In this document: one piece after another, positions 35,703 to 45,665 of the stretch | How positions within the stretch are numbered: the first letter of the stretch is position 1 | How the letters are laid out: each line of letters opens with the position of its first letter | Assembly (NCBI RefSeq): GCF_900119705.1 | Contig: NZ_LT632322.1 | Location: 1,607,492-1,671,491, forward strand | Direction: 5' to 3' | DNA: 64,000 nt | Source: Murdochiella vaginalis | GTDB taxonomy: Bacteria; Bacillota; Clostridia; Tissierellales; Peptoniphilaceae | Position numbers and translations under genes: made by a program | Notes under the pieces: generated by a model | The model's input: only the letters and a program-made list of their open reading frames with translations | Told to the model about the DNA's origin: nothing | The model's database searches: none

Positions 35703-36953
35703 TTAGCCGATGAGGGAGTCCTGAAGGCTGCGCAGACGATACACCTGCGTGGACGGATCCAGCTCGACGTCTTCTTCCGTCAGAACGCTGTCTTTGGCGA
35801 TGTTTCGTTTGGCAATGGCGTTGCCCACCAAAAGGCCGATAGGAATATGGCGTTCCCGTTTCTGCGTTTCATGCGTTTCGATGCGTCCACGTACACAGAA
35901 GCCGCCAATACCGTCGATAAGTTCGCCCTCTGCAATATCTTTCTTCGCCACGGCCACCGTCTCTGAAACCGGCTTGTCCAGCTGCACGATGGCCGCCTGT
36001 TTATGCAGCACCGCACGCGCGACGGTCAGCGGTGTTTCCAGGCTGCCCAGGTGGAAGGGACGATAGAGAATATGGTGTTCACGCTCGCCTTTTTTCAACA
36101 TGTAATTCATTTCGGCGGCAACCTGCGCATTTTGCCCCTTGACGATCACGAAAACGCCGGGAGCAATGCCGTCCACATAATCGACTACACCGAAGCGATT
36201 GAGCACACCGCCTTCACGAACCAGATCAAACTGTTTTACGGTCTCATCCAGATCGCCTGTAATGCCGTGCATGCCCTCCACATCGGGAACAAATCCCGTG
36301 GCATTGGAAAGAAGCGTCATCTCCGCCATGGTCTTGGTGCCATCCTGGAAGGATGCCAACATGTGCGGATTCATCCCGCGTTCTTCGGCTTCCTGTCGCG
36401 CCGTATCCGGATTGGCATAGGGCTTGAGTTTATTGTTTTTTCCTTTGCCGGCGACGAGAACCTCCATGCCCATGGCGCGGGCAAAGTTGAAAAGGCTGAA
36501 CGTAGCAGCGGGTTCGTCTCCGTCCGAGCCGGTGTAAACCAGGCCTGCCGCATCAAAGAGCTGTTTCATCAGCACGCCGATGGTAATGTCCACTTCGACA
36601 TTGAGAAGAACCAGATGTTTTTTTGCTAAAAGCGTAGCCATCGATACCCGTGCGCCGATTTCTGTCATGCCGGTCGCTTCGACAACCACATCCACCTCTT
36701 TCGAGCGGACGACCTCGTTATAGTCCGTGCTGGTGATGATATTGTGCTGATCCTGTGACTCGGCAAGGTACGTGCGCTTCGCTTGTTCCGCGCGCTCCGC
36801 CGCCACATCACAAATGCCGGTAACGCACATGCCGGGGATGGTGGAAATCTGCGCAATCATGCCCGTTCCCATCTGTCCGGCGCCGATGACTCCCACGCGA
36901 ATCGGATGTCCTTCCTGTTCCCGTTGCAGAAGTTCTTCAAACAAGTTCGACAT
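35703..36953 (-). CDS. Homoserine-dehydrogenase-like NAD(P) oxidoreductase with SAF domain; DRL-type DXP reductoisomerase candidate
   Basis: 416 aa. An N-terminal Rossmann fold (GVIGAGQMGTGM, residues 21-32) and a middle segment (YTGSDGDEPAATFSLFNF, FQDGTKTMAEMTLLSNATGF) are followed by a C-terminal SAF domain (about 345-410; GNAIAKRNIAKDSVLTEEDVEL). This architecture belongs to the family that includes the DXR-like (DRL) enzyme of Brucella, which makes 2-C-methyl-D-erythritol 4-phosphate without canonical DXR. ispD and ispF lie in the same gene run, which favours that role. Other members act on sugar-acid or tetrose substrates, so the assignment is an inference. Confidence 0.8.
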   Translation of the reverse strand: MSNLFEELLQREQEGHPIRVGVIGAGQMGTGMIAQISTIPGMCVTGICDVAAERAEQAKRTYLAESQDQHNIITSTDYNEVVRSKEVDVVVEATGMTEIGARVSMATLLAKKHLVLLNVEVDITIGVLMKQLFDAAGLVYTGSDGDEPAATFSLFNFARAMGMEVLVAGKGKNNKLKPYANPDTARQEAEERGMNPHMLASFQDGTKTMAEMTLLSNATGFVPDVEGMHGITGDLDETVKQFDLVREGGVLNRFGVVDYVDGIAPGVFVIVKGQNAQVAAEMNYMLKKGEREHHILYRPFHLGSLETPLTVARAVLHKQAAIVQLDKPVSETVAVAKKDIAEGELIDGIGGFCVRGRIETHETQKRERHIPIGLLVGNAIAKRNIAKDSVLTEEDVELDPSTQVYRLRSLQDSLIG

Positions 36954-36968
36954 ATTTTCCTCCTTTTA

Positions 36969-38027
36969 TCACCGCTTGCGCAGGATCTCTCGGTTCATTA
37001 CCTGTTGTCTTGTTTTTTCCGCCAATAAATCTTCACTGGTACGCATGCGACGAATCCAGGTTAAGGCTTTGCCGGTACCGCGTACAACCGCGCTGATGGG
37101 CTGCTCGACATAATTCACTCGAAGGCCACAGCGCTTTTGAATGGCTTCGCTAAGGCCGCGCACCAACGATCCTCCTCCGGAAAGCAGAAGCCCCTGATCA
37201 TAGAGATCCGAAGAAAGCTCCGGCGGTGTTTGTGCCAACACGCGATGCACCGTCTCGGCAATCGCCGTAAATTGCGGTGCAAGCGCTTCATCCAGATCAC
37301 TTTTTGTCATATACACTCGCGCCGGGAGTCCGTCGGCACGATGACGTCCCTTCACTTCCAACCGCTCCGGCGCATCGAGGGCGAGAACGGAACCTAAACG
37401 CAATTTAATGTCTTCGGCCGTTTGTTCGCCGATCATCACCTGATGTTGCTCCAGAATGTAACGTGCAATAGCGGCATCAAACGCATCGCCTGCCACGGTT
37501 GTCGATTCGGCAACGACAATGCCACCGAGCGAAATCAATGCCACATCGGTCAGTCCGCCGCCAATGTCAACGACGAGGGTTCCACGCGGATCGGAGACCT
37601 CCACACCGGCGCCTAATGCTGCCGCCAAGGGCGCCTCAATGAGAAAAATCCGATGCGCACCGCCCGCTGTAGCAGCTTGCAAGATTGCACGCTTCTGCAC
37701 TTGCGTCGCACGCGAGGGAACGCTGATCATGATATCCGGGTGCAACAGACTTTTGTCGACAGCCCGATGGAGAAAGGCCCCCAGCATTTTTTCCGTCGCG
37801 CGATAATCCGACACCACGCCCCCTTGTAGGGGATGACAGGCAAGGATGTTTCCGGGGGTGCGGCCCAACATTTTTTTTGCTTCTTCCCCTATCGCCACAA
37901 TGGAATCGGTATAAATGTCCAGCGCAACCACAGAAGGTTCCTGAAACTTCACTCCTTCCGCCCGGGTAAACACAAGAATCGTTGTCGTGCCGATATCAAT
38001 CGCTACATTTTTTCGTAACCAAGCCAT
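36969..38027 (-). CDS. MreB/Mbl-type actin-like cell-shape protein
   Basis: 352 aa actin-fold ATPase. Phosphate 1 loop VAIDIGTTTILVF, phosphate 2 loop LVVDIGGGLTDVALISLGG, adenosine loop LLSGGGSLVRGL, and LEVKGRHRADGLPA typical of MreB. N-terminal MAWLRKNVAID could be the membrane-binding segment. It should organise lateral wall synthesis, but no mreC/mreD follow; the neighbours are metK (3-base gap) and the SAF oxidoreductase. The orphan setting resembles Mbl or MreBH more than the canonical mreBCD operon. Confidence 0.9.
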   Translation of the reverse strand: MAWLRKNVAIDIGTTTILVFTRAEGVKFQEPSVVALDIYTDSIVAIGEEAKKMLGRTPGNILACHPLQGGVVSDYRATEKMLGAFLHRAVDKSLLHPDIMISVPSRATQVQKRAILQAATAGGAHRIFLIEAPLAAALGAGVEVSDPRGTLVVDIGGGLTDVALISLGGIVVAESTTVAGDAFDAAIARYILEQHQVMIGEQTAEDIKLRLGSVLALDAPERLEVKGRHRADGLPARVYMTKSDLDEALAPQFTAIAETVHRVLAQTPPELSSDLYDQGLLLSGGGSLVRGLSEAIQKRCGLRVNYVEQPISAVVRGTGKALTWIRRMRTSEDLLAEKTRQQVMNREILRKR

Positions 38028-38030
38028 GGT

Positions 38031-39224
38031 CTACTCCAAGTATTTCTTTAATGTCTCCACCTGATCCAGTTCTTCCCAAGAATAACGGTTGTCCGTGCGT
38101 CCAAAATGGCCATATGTCGCCGTGTGCGCATAGATTGGTCGGCGCAGATCCAATTTCTTGATGATGGCTGCCGGACGAAAGTCAAACACCTCTTGCACAA
38201 TTTTTAAGAGCTGTTCGTCCGCAAGTTTTCCTGTTCCAAACGTATCAATGGAAATGGAAAAGGGCTCCGCACGGCCGATCGCGTAGGCCACGCAAATTTC
38301 CGCCTTCTCGGCCAAGCCGGCCGCCACAATGTTCTTGGCCACATAGCGCGCATAGTACGCTGCCGAGCGATCCACCTTTGTGGGATCCTTTCCGGAAAAG
38401 GCGCCACCGCCGTGATGCCCCGCGCCGCCGTAGGTATCAACAATAATCTTTCGTCCGGTCAAGCCGGTATCCGCGTTCGGTCCGCCCAGTTCAAAACGCC
38501 CCGTCGGATTGACGAAAAATTTCGTATGCGAGTCGATCATCAGCGGATCCAGGCATTCTTTGACCACGTGATCCCAAAGGGCTTCTTTTATCTCTTTTTG
38601 ATCGGCCTGATCGTCGTGTTGCGTGGAAATGAGAATCGCGTCAATGCGCTTGGGACGATCCTGCTCGTCGTATTCCACGGAAACCTGTGTCTTACCGTCC
38701 GGGCGCAGATGCGGCACAATGCCCTCGCGGCGGACTTTGGCCAGACGCTTTGCCAGCTGATGCGCCAGCATGAGAGGCATGGGCATGAATTCCGGCGTTT
38801 CCTTCGTAGCATAGCCGAAGACCATTCCCTGATCGCCGGCTCCTTCGCCGGATAGCTGTTCGGATTCTCCTTCGCGTGCCTCTTCGGAACGCATGACGCC
38901 GCAGGCAATGTCCTGGGACTGTTCGCGAATGGTCGTAATGATGGCACAATGTTCAGCGTCAATGCCGCTGTCCGCATCCGTATAGCCGATCTTGCGCAGG
39001 GTTTGACGCACGATGGCGTTAATGTCCACATCCGCTTTGGTGGTTAATTCACCCATCACAAAGATAATGCCGGTGGACGCCATTACCTCACAGGCGCAGC
39101 GGGATTGAGGATCCTGCCGCAACACTTCGTCCAGAATCGAGTCGGCGATCTGGTCGCAAATTTTATCGGGATGTCCTTCTGTGACGGATTCCGCCGTGCG
39201 GATACGCCCTGTATTCTCTTCCAT
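38031..39224 (-). CDS. metK: S-adenosylmethionine synthetase
   Basis: Makes SAM from ATP and methionine. 397 aa from ATG 39224 (GAAGGGGAAG upstream). [15 protein letters not shown]-terminus, hexapeptide [12 protein letters not shown], and [19 protein letters not shown] phosphate-binding loop are all intact. No SAM riboswitch is visible in the 87-base gap after ispF. Confidence 0.98.
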   Translation of the reverse strand: MEENTGRIRTAESVTEGHPDKICDQIADSILDEVLRQDPQSRCACEVMASTGIIFVMGELTTKADVDINAIVRQTLRKIGYTDADSGIDAEHCAIITTIREQSQDIACGVMRSEEAREGESEQLSGEGAGDQGMVFGYATKETPEFMPMPLMLAHQLAKRLAKVRREGIVPHLRPDGKTQVSVEYDEQDRPKRIDAILISTQHDDQADQKEIKEALWDHVVKECLDPLMIDSHTKFFVNPTGRFELGGPNADTGLTGRKIIVDTYGGAGHHGGGAFSGKDPTKVDRSAAYYARYVAKNIVAAGLAEKAEICVAYAIGRAEPFSISIDTFGTGKLADEQLLKIVQEVFDFRPAAIIKKLDLRRPIYAHTATYGHFGRTDNRYSWEELDQVETLKKYLE

Positions 39225-39311
39225 TTCTTCCCCTTCTCTATTTTTCCGGTTTTTCCTTCCGGGTTTTCTTCTCTTCCTTCTCACACAGCCATTGTATCGC
39301 CTTTTTCGACA

Positions 39312-39803
39312 TTACACCGAACGAAGCAATAAAACCTGTGCCATGCAACTGATTCCCTCTTCGCGGCCGACAAAGCCGAGATGTTCCGTAGTCGTCGCTT
39401 TTACGGCAACCTGCGTCACATCACAGCCGAGCGTATGTGCAATCGCTTCGCGCATGGCCGGAATATAAGAAGCTAATTTGGGCCGTTGCGCCATTATCAC
39501 GCTATCGATATTGCCAATCCGATACCCCTGTTTGGAAACCAAGTCCATCACCTGTCGCATCAAAAGCAAGGACGAAATGCCCTCATATTGCGGATCGGTG
39601 TCCGGGAAGTGCTGGCCGATATCCCCGAGAGCCAACGCACCGAGAAGCGCATCGTTGATGGCATGCACCAAACAATCGGCATCGGAATGGCCAAGCAGCC
39701 CCTTTTCAAAGGGAATTTCCACTCCACCCAGAATAAGCTTTCTTCCTTCGACCAACTCATGCACGTCATAGCCGAGGCCCGTGCGAAACGCGATATCATT
39801 CAT
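39312..39803 (-). CDS. ispF: 2-C-methyl-D-erythritol 2,4-cyclodiphosphate synthase
   Basis: MEP-pathway cyclase, 163 aa. Zinc ligands Asp13 and His15 in GYDVHEL and the second His in [21 protein letters not shown]-terminal [13 protein letters not shown] binds CMP. It overlaps the end of ispD by eight bases, so it is translationally coupled. Confidence 0.97.
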   Translation of the reverse strand: MNDIAFRTGLGYDVHELVEGRKLILGGVEIPFEKGLLGHSDADCLVHAINDALLGALALGDIGQHFPDTDPQYEGISSLLLMRQVMDLVSKQGYRIGNIDSVIMAQRPKLASYIPAMREAIAHTLGCDVTQVAVKATTTEHLGFVGREEGISCMAQVLLLRSV

Positions 39804-40518
39804 CTAAATCCTCCCGTTCCGTCACAATGCGCTCCCCGAAGAGCAGATCCATGGGCGTGGTGATCTTGATGTTTGCCTCGTCTCCTTCCACCGTGGCCAC
39901 CTTGCCGCCGAAAATTTCGACCATTTGTGCATCATCCGTAATAGGGATCTCTTCCCAGATCGCCTTTTCATAAGCATCAAGCAATACCGACTTTTTAAAC
40001 ATTTGTGGCGTCTGGGCGCTGAAAAGATGCGCGCGATTGGGCGTGTTTTGAATCACGCCCTTTTCATTCACGAATTTAATCGTGTCCTTCATCGGCAAAA
40101 CGCAGATTGTTCCGTCCACGTCGCCCCTCTCGATGCGAGAAAGACAACGCCGTATGACGGCCGAGGAGACAAAGGGCCTTGCTCCGTCATGAACAGCGAT
40201 AATATCCGTTTCTTCGGGCAAATGCGCCAGGCCCATTTTCACGCTATCCTGCCGAGTCGGGCCGCCAAGGCAAACCGTTACACGAGAAAAATTCTCCCCG
40301 AACACCTGGGGGAGAATATCTTTTTGTACGGTTTGTAAAATGTCTTCCTTGACAACGACGACATACGCATCAAATACACCCGATCGGTGCAAGGCGCGCA
40401 AGGCGCGTTGCAGTACCCGACCGCCGTCGATTTCAATGAGCATCTTATTTTTTCCGTTGCCCATGCGCGTGCCTAAGCCCGCGCCGGTCACCACAGCTGT
40501 CACAAACGGTCGTTGCAT
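39796..40518 (-). CDS. ispD: 2-C-methyl-D-erythritol 4-phosphate cytidylyltransferase
   Basis: 240 aa. CTP-binding N-terminus [19 protein letters not shown] (the Gly-rich loop with Arg and Lys), [13 protein letters not shown], and the C-terminal [15 protein letters not shown]. Activates MEP with CTP in isoprenoid synthesis. First gene of ispD-ispF, followed by metK, mreB-like and the SAF oxidoreductase. Confidence 0.96.
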   Translation of the reverse strand: MQRPFVTAVVTGAGLGTRMGNGKNKMLIEIDGGRVLQRALRALHRSGVFDAYVVVVKEDILQTVQKDILPQVFGENFSRVTVCLGGPTRQDSVKMGLAHLPEETDIIAVHDGARPFVSSAVIRRCLSRIERGDVDGTICVLPMKDTIKFVNEKGVIQNTPNRAHLFSAQTPQMFKKSVLLDAYEKAIWEEIPITDDAQMVEIFGGKVATVEGDEANIKITTPMDLLFGERIVTEREDLDE

Positions 40519-40596
40519 GATTTCCTCCGCAGTTCTCTGTTTATCTTAACACACTGTATGGAGGAAAAAAGGCGAGAATGTGAAGGAGTTTTTGCT

Positions 40597-41982
40597 CTAT
40601 TCGGTGCGAATGGCTTCAATCGCCGAAATTTGGGTTGCGCGCTTGGCGGGTAAATAGCCGGCAACGAGGCCGATCAGCGCAGAGAAGGCGAATGCCGCAA
40701 AGGGCAGCCAGAAGGGAATCAGGCTGATTTTCTGCTCGATATCGTATCCTTCGCCGAGCATCGCCTGGGTGAAGAAATGATTGATGCCGAAGGAAAAGAG
40801 ATACGAAAAAAGAACGCCGATGATGCCGCCAATGATGCCAATGAGCATGGATTCCACCAGAAAAATCATCCGTACATCGCCAATTTGTGCACCGATGACC
40901 TTCATGACGCCGATTTCCCGCGTGCGCTCATGAATGGACATGAGCATGGTGTTGGCAATGCCGATGGCGGAAATCAATAAGGAAATCGAGCCGATGCCGG
41001 CGAAAATCCAACGCACCACGCGCATGGCTTCTTCCTGTCCGCGAATGGAATCGGAATTTGCGTACGCATTCAATTGCATGTCATTGATCTCATTGATAAC
41101 TTGTTGGGTGTAGCTGATGTCGTCCACCGTCACAATGGCGTTATCGTAATGGCGTGTTTTCTTCCCTCGCGTCAGCCTTTTCGGCGGTGTTGCGGAAGGA
41201 TCATCCGGATTCGGATTATCTCCCCTACTGCGTTTTTCTTCTTCTTTTTGCATGCGCTCCAACGTGTCAAAGGAAATATAGATTCCTCTGGGCACAAGCA
41301 GATCGGACTTGGAAAACGTTCCGGCATAGGTCAACGGCAGCTTGGCCGCCTGGTCCTGATTGCCGATCATAATGTTGTTGTCGGGTGTATCGTCGTGTTT
41401 GCCGTAATCAAACGAGCGCAGCATCACTTTTTCATGGGAAAAGTCCAGATCCTTTACCGGCTTGGGCATTTCGCGGAAATTCTTTGTATTGTAACGAAAC
41501 ACCGTAATCGCGTTTCCCACGATAAACGGGTTTTTTTTGGTATCTCTCGGAAGACTCCCTTCTTTCATTTCCATCTGTGTTTTGCGCAGGGCATCAAAAT
41601 CAATCGCCGCCATTTCTCCGAACATCGATAATGCGGGATCTTTGAAGACAATCTCATAGGACATGTACTTCATGCCCAGCGCGTCTTTCACGTGCGCGAT
41701 CTGCTTGATCTTTTTGATCTCTTCGTCGCGCAAATAGCCCTGACGGCTCCCCATCTGGCTATTGGTCGGATCCTGATAAGAAGTCGGTTCCACGCGAATC
41801 GCATTGAGCTGTGCAAACTGTTCCATCTGGCGGCGGTTGCTGTCCTCTATGCCATAGCCGAAGGAAAGCATCAAAATGATAGCCACCGCGCCGATCACGA
41901 CGCTAATGACCGTAAGGATTGTCCGCGATTTTCGGCGCATCAGATTGCGCCAAGCCAACAGTAAGAGCTCGACGTTACGCAT
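40597..41982 (-). CDS. ABC transporter permease, MacB/FtsX type
   Basis: 461 aa. One N-terminal membrane helix (TILTVISVVIGAVAIILMLSF), a large extracytoplasmic MacB_PCD-like domain (residues about 45-335), then three helices with the FtsX segment SIHERTREIGVMKVIGAQ. With the ATPase encoded two genes upstream it should form a mechanotransmission-type ABC system (peptide, lipoprotein or antibiotic handling), not a classic importer. Starts inside the end of the CARDB-like gene (8-base overlap). Confidence 0.9.
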   Translation of the reverse strand: MRNVELLLLAWRNLMRRKSRTILTVISVVIGAVAIILMLSFGYGIEDSNRRQMEQFAQLNAIRVEPTSYQDPTNSQMGSRQGYLRDEEIKKIKQIAHVKDALGMKYMSYEIVFKDPALSMFGEMAAIDFDALRKTQMEMKEGSLPRDTKKNPFIVGNAITVFRYNTKNFREMPKPVKDLDFSHEKVMLRSFDYGKHDDTPDNNIMIGNQDQAAKLPLTYAGTFSKSDLLVPRGIYISFDTLERMQKEEEKRSRGDNPNPDDPSATPPKRLTRGKKTRHYDNAIVTVDDISYTQQVINEINDMQLNAYANSDSIRGQEEAMRVVRWIFAGIGSISLLISAIGIANTMLMSIHERTREIGVMKVIGAQIGDVRMIFLVESMLIGIIGGIIGVLFSYLFSFGINHFFTQAMLGEGYDIEQKISLIPFWLPFAAFAFSALIGLVAGYLPAKRATQISAIEAIRTE

Positions 41983-43051
41983 CGAGGTTCAACTCCTTTT
42001 CCTGTTTCTTTTTCTTGCGATGCCGATGAATGAGAATTGCCACTACAAGGATCACCAGAACGCCGATGCCCACCGGAAGAAGGGGGAAATTGCCTCCCTG
42101 CGGAGCGGGAACCGGTTCAAGGGTTTTGGCATCATAGTATTGGCTGGTCTCGTCATCGATCAGAAGGCCTGTTTTTTCATCATGGCGCAGCTTCGACGGA
42201 TCCGCCGCCATCCCTTGATCAAGCCCTTCGATTTTGGCTTCGAACGGTTGCTTCTGTTCATGTTTCTTTCCCGTGGAATCTTCAAACGTGATCACGATGT
42301 TGCCGGAAATTTCCTGTTCCTGCGGAACAATTTCCGCGGAGAAATGATCGGCCGCACCCGGCGCAAAATTACCGACAAAATAGCGCGGCGAACCGTTGAC
42401 TTTGAAGCCCTTCCCCTCAATGGTCACCATATACGTCGTCAGCTGATCTTTACCGATGTTATACATGTCCATATCGACGTTGGCCGGGTTGCCCATCATG
42501 AGCATTTCCTCCCCGCCACCGTTCATTTGTACATCTCCCAAAAGGATATCCGCCGTCTGTACGACGGGAATACCGATGGTTTCCGTCGCCGTGAACTCAT
42601 TGCCGAGCAGATCTTCATATTCAAAGGAGACGTTGATGGAATAGTTCTGTGCCGCCAAGGTCGGCGCCGTCTTCAGATGGATGGTCTTTTTGTCCGTCTC
42701 GCGTGGACGAATGCGGGAAATGTAAAAGGTGTTGGAAGATCCGACCGGCGTAAAAACCGAACCGGTGCTTCCAGAAGGAGCGGATGCTTGGCCACCTCCC
42801 GTCTGCGTCGCCGAGGGGATCGCTCCGGCCTCGCCGCCGCCGATGCTGATTTTAATATTACGTACGGACTTTTCCGCATTCGTATTATAAAAAGTGAGGG
42901 AAACGGCAAACTCCTGCCCTGCTTGCGGCATTTCCGGATCCAGGCTATAGTTGGAAATGATCAGCTTCGGCTTGTTTGTGACATTGACCGTTCCGTTATC
43001 ACCATTCGACGGCCCGTCCGTTACGCCCGGAATATATGTATCTCCACCCAT
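41975..43051 (-). CDS. CARDB/COG1361-like protein with C-terminal membrane anchor
   Basis: 358 aa. Two Ig-like CARDB-type repeats (PKLIISNYSLDPEMPQAGQEFAVSLTF; further segments with GNPANVDMDMYNIGKD) cover most of the protein. One membrane helix near residues 323-341 (LLPVGIGVLVILVVAILI) precedes a Lys/Arg-rich tail. Such proteins usually have a signal peptide, but the ATG with AGAGGAG upstream starts MGGDTYIPGV, only 12 bases after the ATPase stop. It may be an adaptor between the ABC parts. Its function is unknown. Confidence 0.8.
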   Translation of the reverse strand: MGGDTYIPGVTDGPSNGDNGTVNVTNKPKLIISNYSLDPEMPQAGQEFAVSLTFYNTNAEKSVRNIKISIGGGEAGAIPSATQTGGGQASAPSGSTGSVFTPVGSSNTFYISRIRPRETDKKTIHLKTAPTLAAQNYSINVSFEYEDLLGNEFTATETIGIPVVQTADILLGDVQMNGGGEEMLMMGNPANVDMDMYNIGKDQLTTYMVTIEGKGFKVNGSPRYFVGNFAPGAADHFSAEIVPQEQEISGNIVITFEDSTGKKHEQKQPFEAKIEGLDQGMAADPSKLRHDEKTGLLIDDETSQYYDAKTLEPVPAPQGGNFPLLPVGIGVLVILVVAILIHRHRKKKKQEKELNLDA

Positions 43052-43066
43052 GTTCTCTCCTCTCTG

Positions 43067-43759
43067 CTATGCTCTCTCATGAACGCGTTCAATTTGTCCA
43101 TCACGCATATGAAACATCCGATCGGCATAGCCGGTCATTTCTTCATCATGCGTCACCATGATGACCGTGACATTTTCCTCTTTCGATATACGGGAAATCA
43201 GGTCCATCACTTCAAAGCTCGTTTTCGTATCCAAGTTTCCTGTGGGCTCATCTGCAAAAAGAATCTTGGGATTACCCACCAGTGCACGCGCAATAGAAAC
43301 ACGTTGCTGTTGTCCGCCGGAAAGCTGATTGGGCCGGTGATGAAGGCGGTCCCCGAGCCCGACCAGGTTCAACACCCGTTTGGCGGCCTCTTCATACTCT
43401 TTTTTCGGTACGCCCTTTAGCATCAAACCGAGCGTCACATTTTCCATGGCATTTAAGGTTGGAATCAAGTTGTACGATTGAAACACAAACCCGACATTCA
43501 GACTGCGAAATAGGGTCACCTGCGATTCGGACAGTTTCTCCAGATGCACGCCTCCGATGACAATCTCTCCCTTGGTCGGCCGTTCCAGACCGGCCAAAGC
43601 GTTGAGCAAGGTGGATTTTCCGGACCCGGAAGGGCCAAGCAGACACACCATTTCTCCGCGGGCAATATCTAAGTTCACATCGCGCAAAGCGTATACTTTT
43701 TCTTCGCCCATGCGAAAGACTTTGTAGAGATTGCGCACCGCAATGAACACGTCTTCCAT
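43067..43759 (-). CDS. ABC transporter ATP-binding protein, LolD/MacB type
   Basis: 230 aa. Walker A GPSGSGKST, Q loop FVFQSYNLIPTLNAMENV, signature LSGGQQQRVSIARAL, Walker B ILFADEPTGNLD, H loop MVTHDEEM. Forms an operon with the CARDB-like protein and the FtsX-type permease. The 3-gene set resembles Gram-positive MacAB-like systems, with the CARDB protein in place of a MacA adaptor. Confidence 0.95.
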   Translation of the reverse strand: MEDVFIAVRNLYKVFRMGEEKVYALRDVNLDIARGEMVCLLGPSGSGKSTLLNALAGLERPTKGEIVIGGVHLEKLSESQVTLFRSLNVGFVFQSYNLIPTLNAMENVTLGLMLKGVPKKEYEEAAKRVLNLVGLGDRLHHRPNQLSGGQQQRVSIARALVGNPKILFADEPTGNLDTKTSFEVMDLISRISKEENVTVIMVTHDEEMTGYADRMFHMRDGQIERVHERA

Positions 43760-43880
43760 GGTGTTTTCCTTTCTCTTCCTCGAACCGGCAATCGTTTCTT
43801 TCCAGATTAGTATATACTGACAAAAGCGTCTTTTGCCATCCTCTTTCTTAACAAATTATTAAGATTTTGTCGGCTTGCCG

Positions 43881-45305
43881 TTAGCGAGAAGAATCCTCCT
43901 CTTCTTTTCCGGCAATACCGGGATGCGTCATTTCATAGGGATTAAAAATGCGGTCCAGTTTCTTTTCGCTCATCAGCTTTTCTTCCAATACCAATTCCCG
44001 CAACGATTTATTGGTCGCCAGCGCGGTCTTCGCCAATCGCGAAGCGGTTTCATAGCCGATATGCGGAGCAAGCGCCGTTACGATACCTACGCTGCGCTGC
44101 ACCTCTTCTTCCAAGCTCTTTTTATTCGCGACGAGTCCTTCAATGCAGTGGACGCGAAAGGTATAAATCGCACCCCGCAAACCGCGCAGCGATTCAAAAA
44201 TCTTATAAAAGCAAACCGGTTCAAAGGCATTCAGCTCCAGCTGTCCACCCTCGACACACATGGTGACGGTCATATCGTTTCCTACGACCGCGAAAGCCAT
44301 CTGATTCACCACTTCGGGAATGACGGGATTCACTTTCCCCGGCATGATCGACGAGCCTGCCTGTCGCGCCGGCAACGTAATTTCATGGATGCCGGAGCGC
44401 GGCCCGGAGCTTAAGAAGCGCAGGTCGTTAGCAATTTTGGAAAGAGAAAGCGCATAATTTTTCAATACGGAAGAAGCCACCAAAAAACCGTCCAGGTTTT
44501 GTGTCCCGTCGATAAGATCCGCGCTCTGCGTGAGCGAAAGGCCGGTCACCTCATTGAGCTTGGGGACGATGTTTTTCACGTAATTCACGTCGGCATTTAG
44601 TCCCGTACCGATGGCGGTGCCGCCCAGGTTGACGACCGAAAGCGCCTCAATCGCCGCGTCAAAGCGCTTGACATCCCGTTCAAGCACCGCGGTATAGGCA
44701 GCAAATTCCTGGCCGAGGCGAATCGGGACGGCGTCCTGATTCTGCGTTCGCCCCATTTTTATGTAGCTGTCAAATTCCCGGCTTTTTTTCTCAAACGCGG
44801 CGTTGAGCTTCTTCGCTTCCTCTTTCAAATCCAGAAAATAGCGAATCATGGCAATTTTCCCGGCCGTCGGAATGACATCGTTGGTGGATTGTCCTTCATT
44901 GACATGATCGTTGGGATGCACCGGGTGATACGATCCCAATTCCCCACCCAGCGACTCGGTTGCCATGTTGGCAATGACCTCATTCGCATTCATATTAAAC
45001 GAGGTGCCGGCGCCGCCTTGAATGGGATCCACGACGAATTGATCCAGATTCTCTCCGGCCAAGATTCGGTCGCAGGAAGCAACGATCGCTTTGGTACGCT
45101 TTTCATTCAGCTGGTGGACCTCATAGTTCATCAACGCCGCCGCTTTTTTTACCTCCACGATGGCCCGGATAAAGCGACGATCAATGGGATTTCCTGTAAT
45201 CGGAAAATTTTCCACCGCTCGCATCGTGTTTGCCCCGTAATAGGCATGCTTCGGCACCTTTACTTCCCCAAGGGAATCATGTTCCATGCGAAACGCATCC
45301 ACCAT
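43881..45305 (-). CDS. aspA: Aspartate ammonia-lyase (aspartase)
   Basis: Deaminates aspartate to fumarate. 474 aa from ATG 45305 (AAAAGGAG upstream); a longer ORF lacks a good start. The superfamily signature GSSIMPGKVNPVIPEVVNQ (catalytic loop Ser) is intact, as are GQSTNDVIPTAGKIA, MGRTQNQDAVPIRLGQE and GTAIGTGLNA. Aspartase is preferred over fumarase because of the sequence around these loops. Monocistronic. Confidence 0.93.
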   Translation of the reverse strand: MVDAFRMEHDSLGEVKVPKHAYYGANTMRAVENFPITGNPIDRRFIRAIVEVKKAAALMNYEVHQLNEKRTKAIVASCDRILAGENLDQFVVDPIQGGAGTSFNMNANEVIANMATESLGGELGSYHPVHPNDHVNEGQSTNDVIPTAGKIAMIRYFLDLKEEAKKLNAAFEKKSREFDSYIKMGRTQNQDAVPIRLGQEFAAYTAVLERDVKRFDAAIEALSVVNLGGTAIGTGLNADVNYVKNIVPKLNEVTGLSLTQSADLIDGTQNLDGFLVASSVLKNYALSLSKIANDLRFLSSGPRSGIHEITLPARQAGSSIMPGKVNPVIPEVVNQMAFAVVGNDMTVTMCVEGGQLELNAFEPVCFYKIFESLRGLRGAIYTFRVHCIEGLVANKKSLEEEVQRSVGIVTALAPHIGYETASRLAKTALATNKSLRELVLEEKLMSEKKLDRIFNPYEMTHPGIAGKEEEDSSR

Positions 45306-45665
45306 TTTCTTCTCCTTTTTCTTCGTTTTCGCTTTCTTAATAGAATGCTTTCGGGATCGTCCTCCGGCATGAGAGCGTCCCAAAAGTACGCGTTTTGAAG
45401 ATACGCCTTACGCTTTTTTTCGTCCCCTTTACGATACCATAAAGCAGTAGATTTTGAGGAAAAAATCGTTTTCTTATGTTCGCCATTTACACATCCTTTA
45501 TGTATAATAATTAGGAAAGAATTCTCTTTCTTCCATCTGCGACCGTTTTGCATTCTCGGCGCAGATTGCCTATTTTTACGGAGGATTCGCCTACGGTAGA
45601 GCGCAGATCCTTTTTGCCAACTGTTTTGAAAGCCAACTGTTTTGAAGGAAAGAGGCATCGTAACC
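45306..45665. other. Divergent intergenic region aspA / MORN-like gene
   Basis: 360 bases without a gene. It holds a perfect TATAAT at 45503-45508 on the plus strand (no convincing -35) and a 16-bp tandem duplication at 45616-45647. No convincing aspA promoter pair was found. Confidence 0.45.
45616..45647. repeat. 16-bp tandem duplication in the leader of the MORN-like gene
   Basis: GCCAACTGTTTTGAA plus one base occurs twice back to back (45616-45631 and 45632-45647), directly before the ribosome binding site region. Confidence 0.75.

Noticed and set aside
39225..39311. SAM riboswitch upstream of metK
   Set aside because: The 87-base gap is too short and shows none of the conserved SAM-I or SAM-II elements.
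41876..43420. 514-codon plus-strand ORF opposite the FtsX/CARDB/ATPase genes
   Set aside because: It is antisense to three well-supported genes, has no family resemblance and no ribosome binding site. Long shadow ORFs are common at this base composition.
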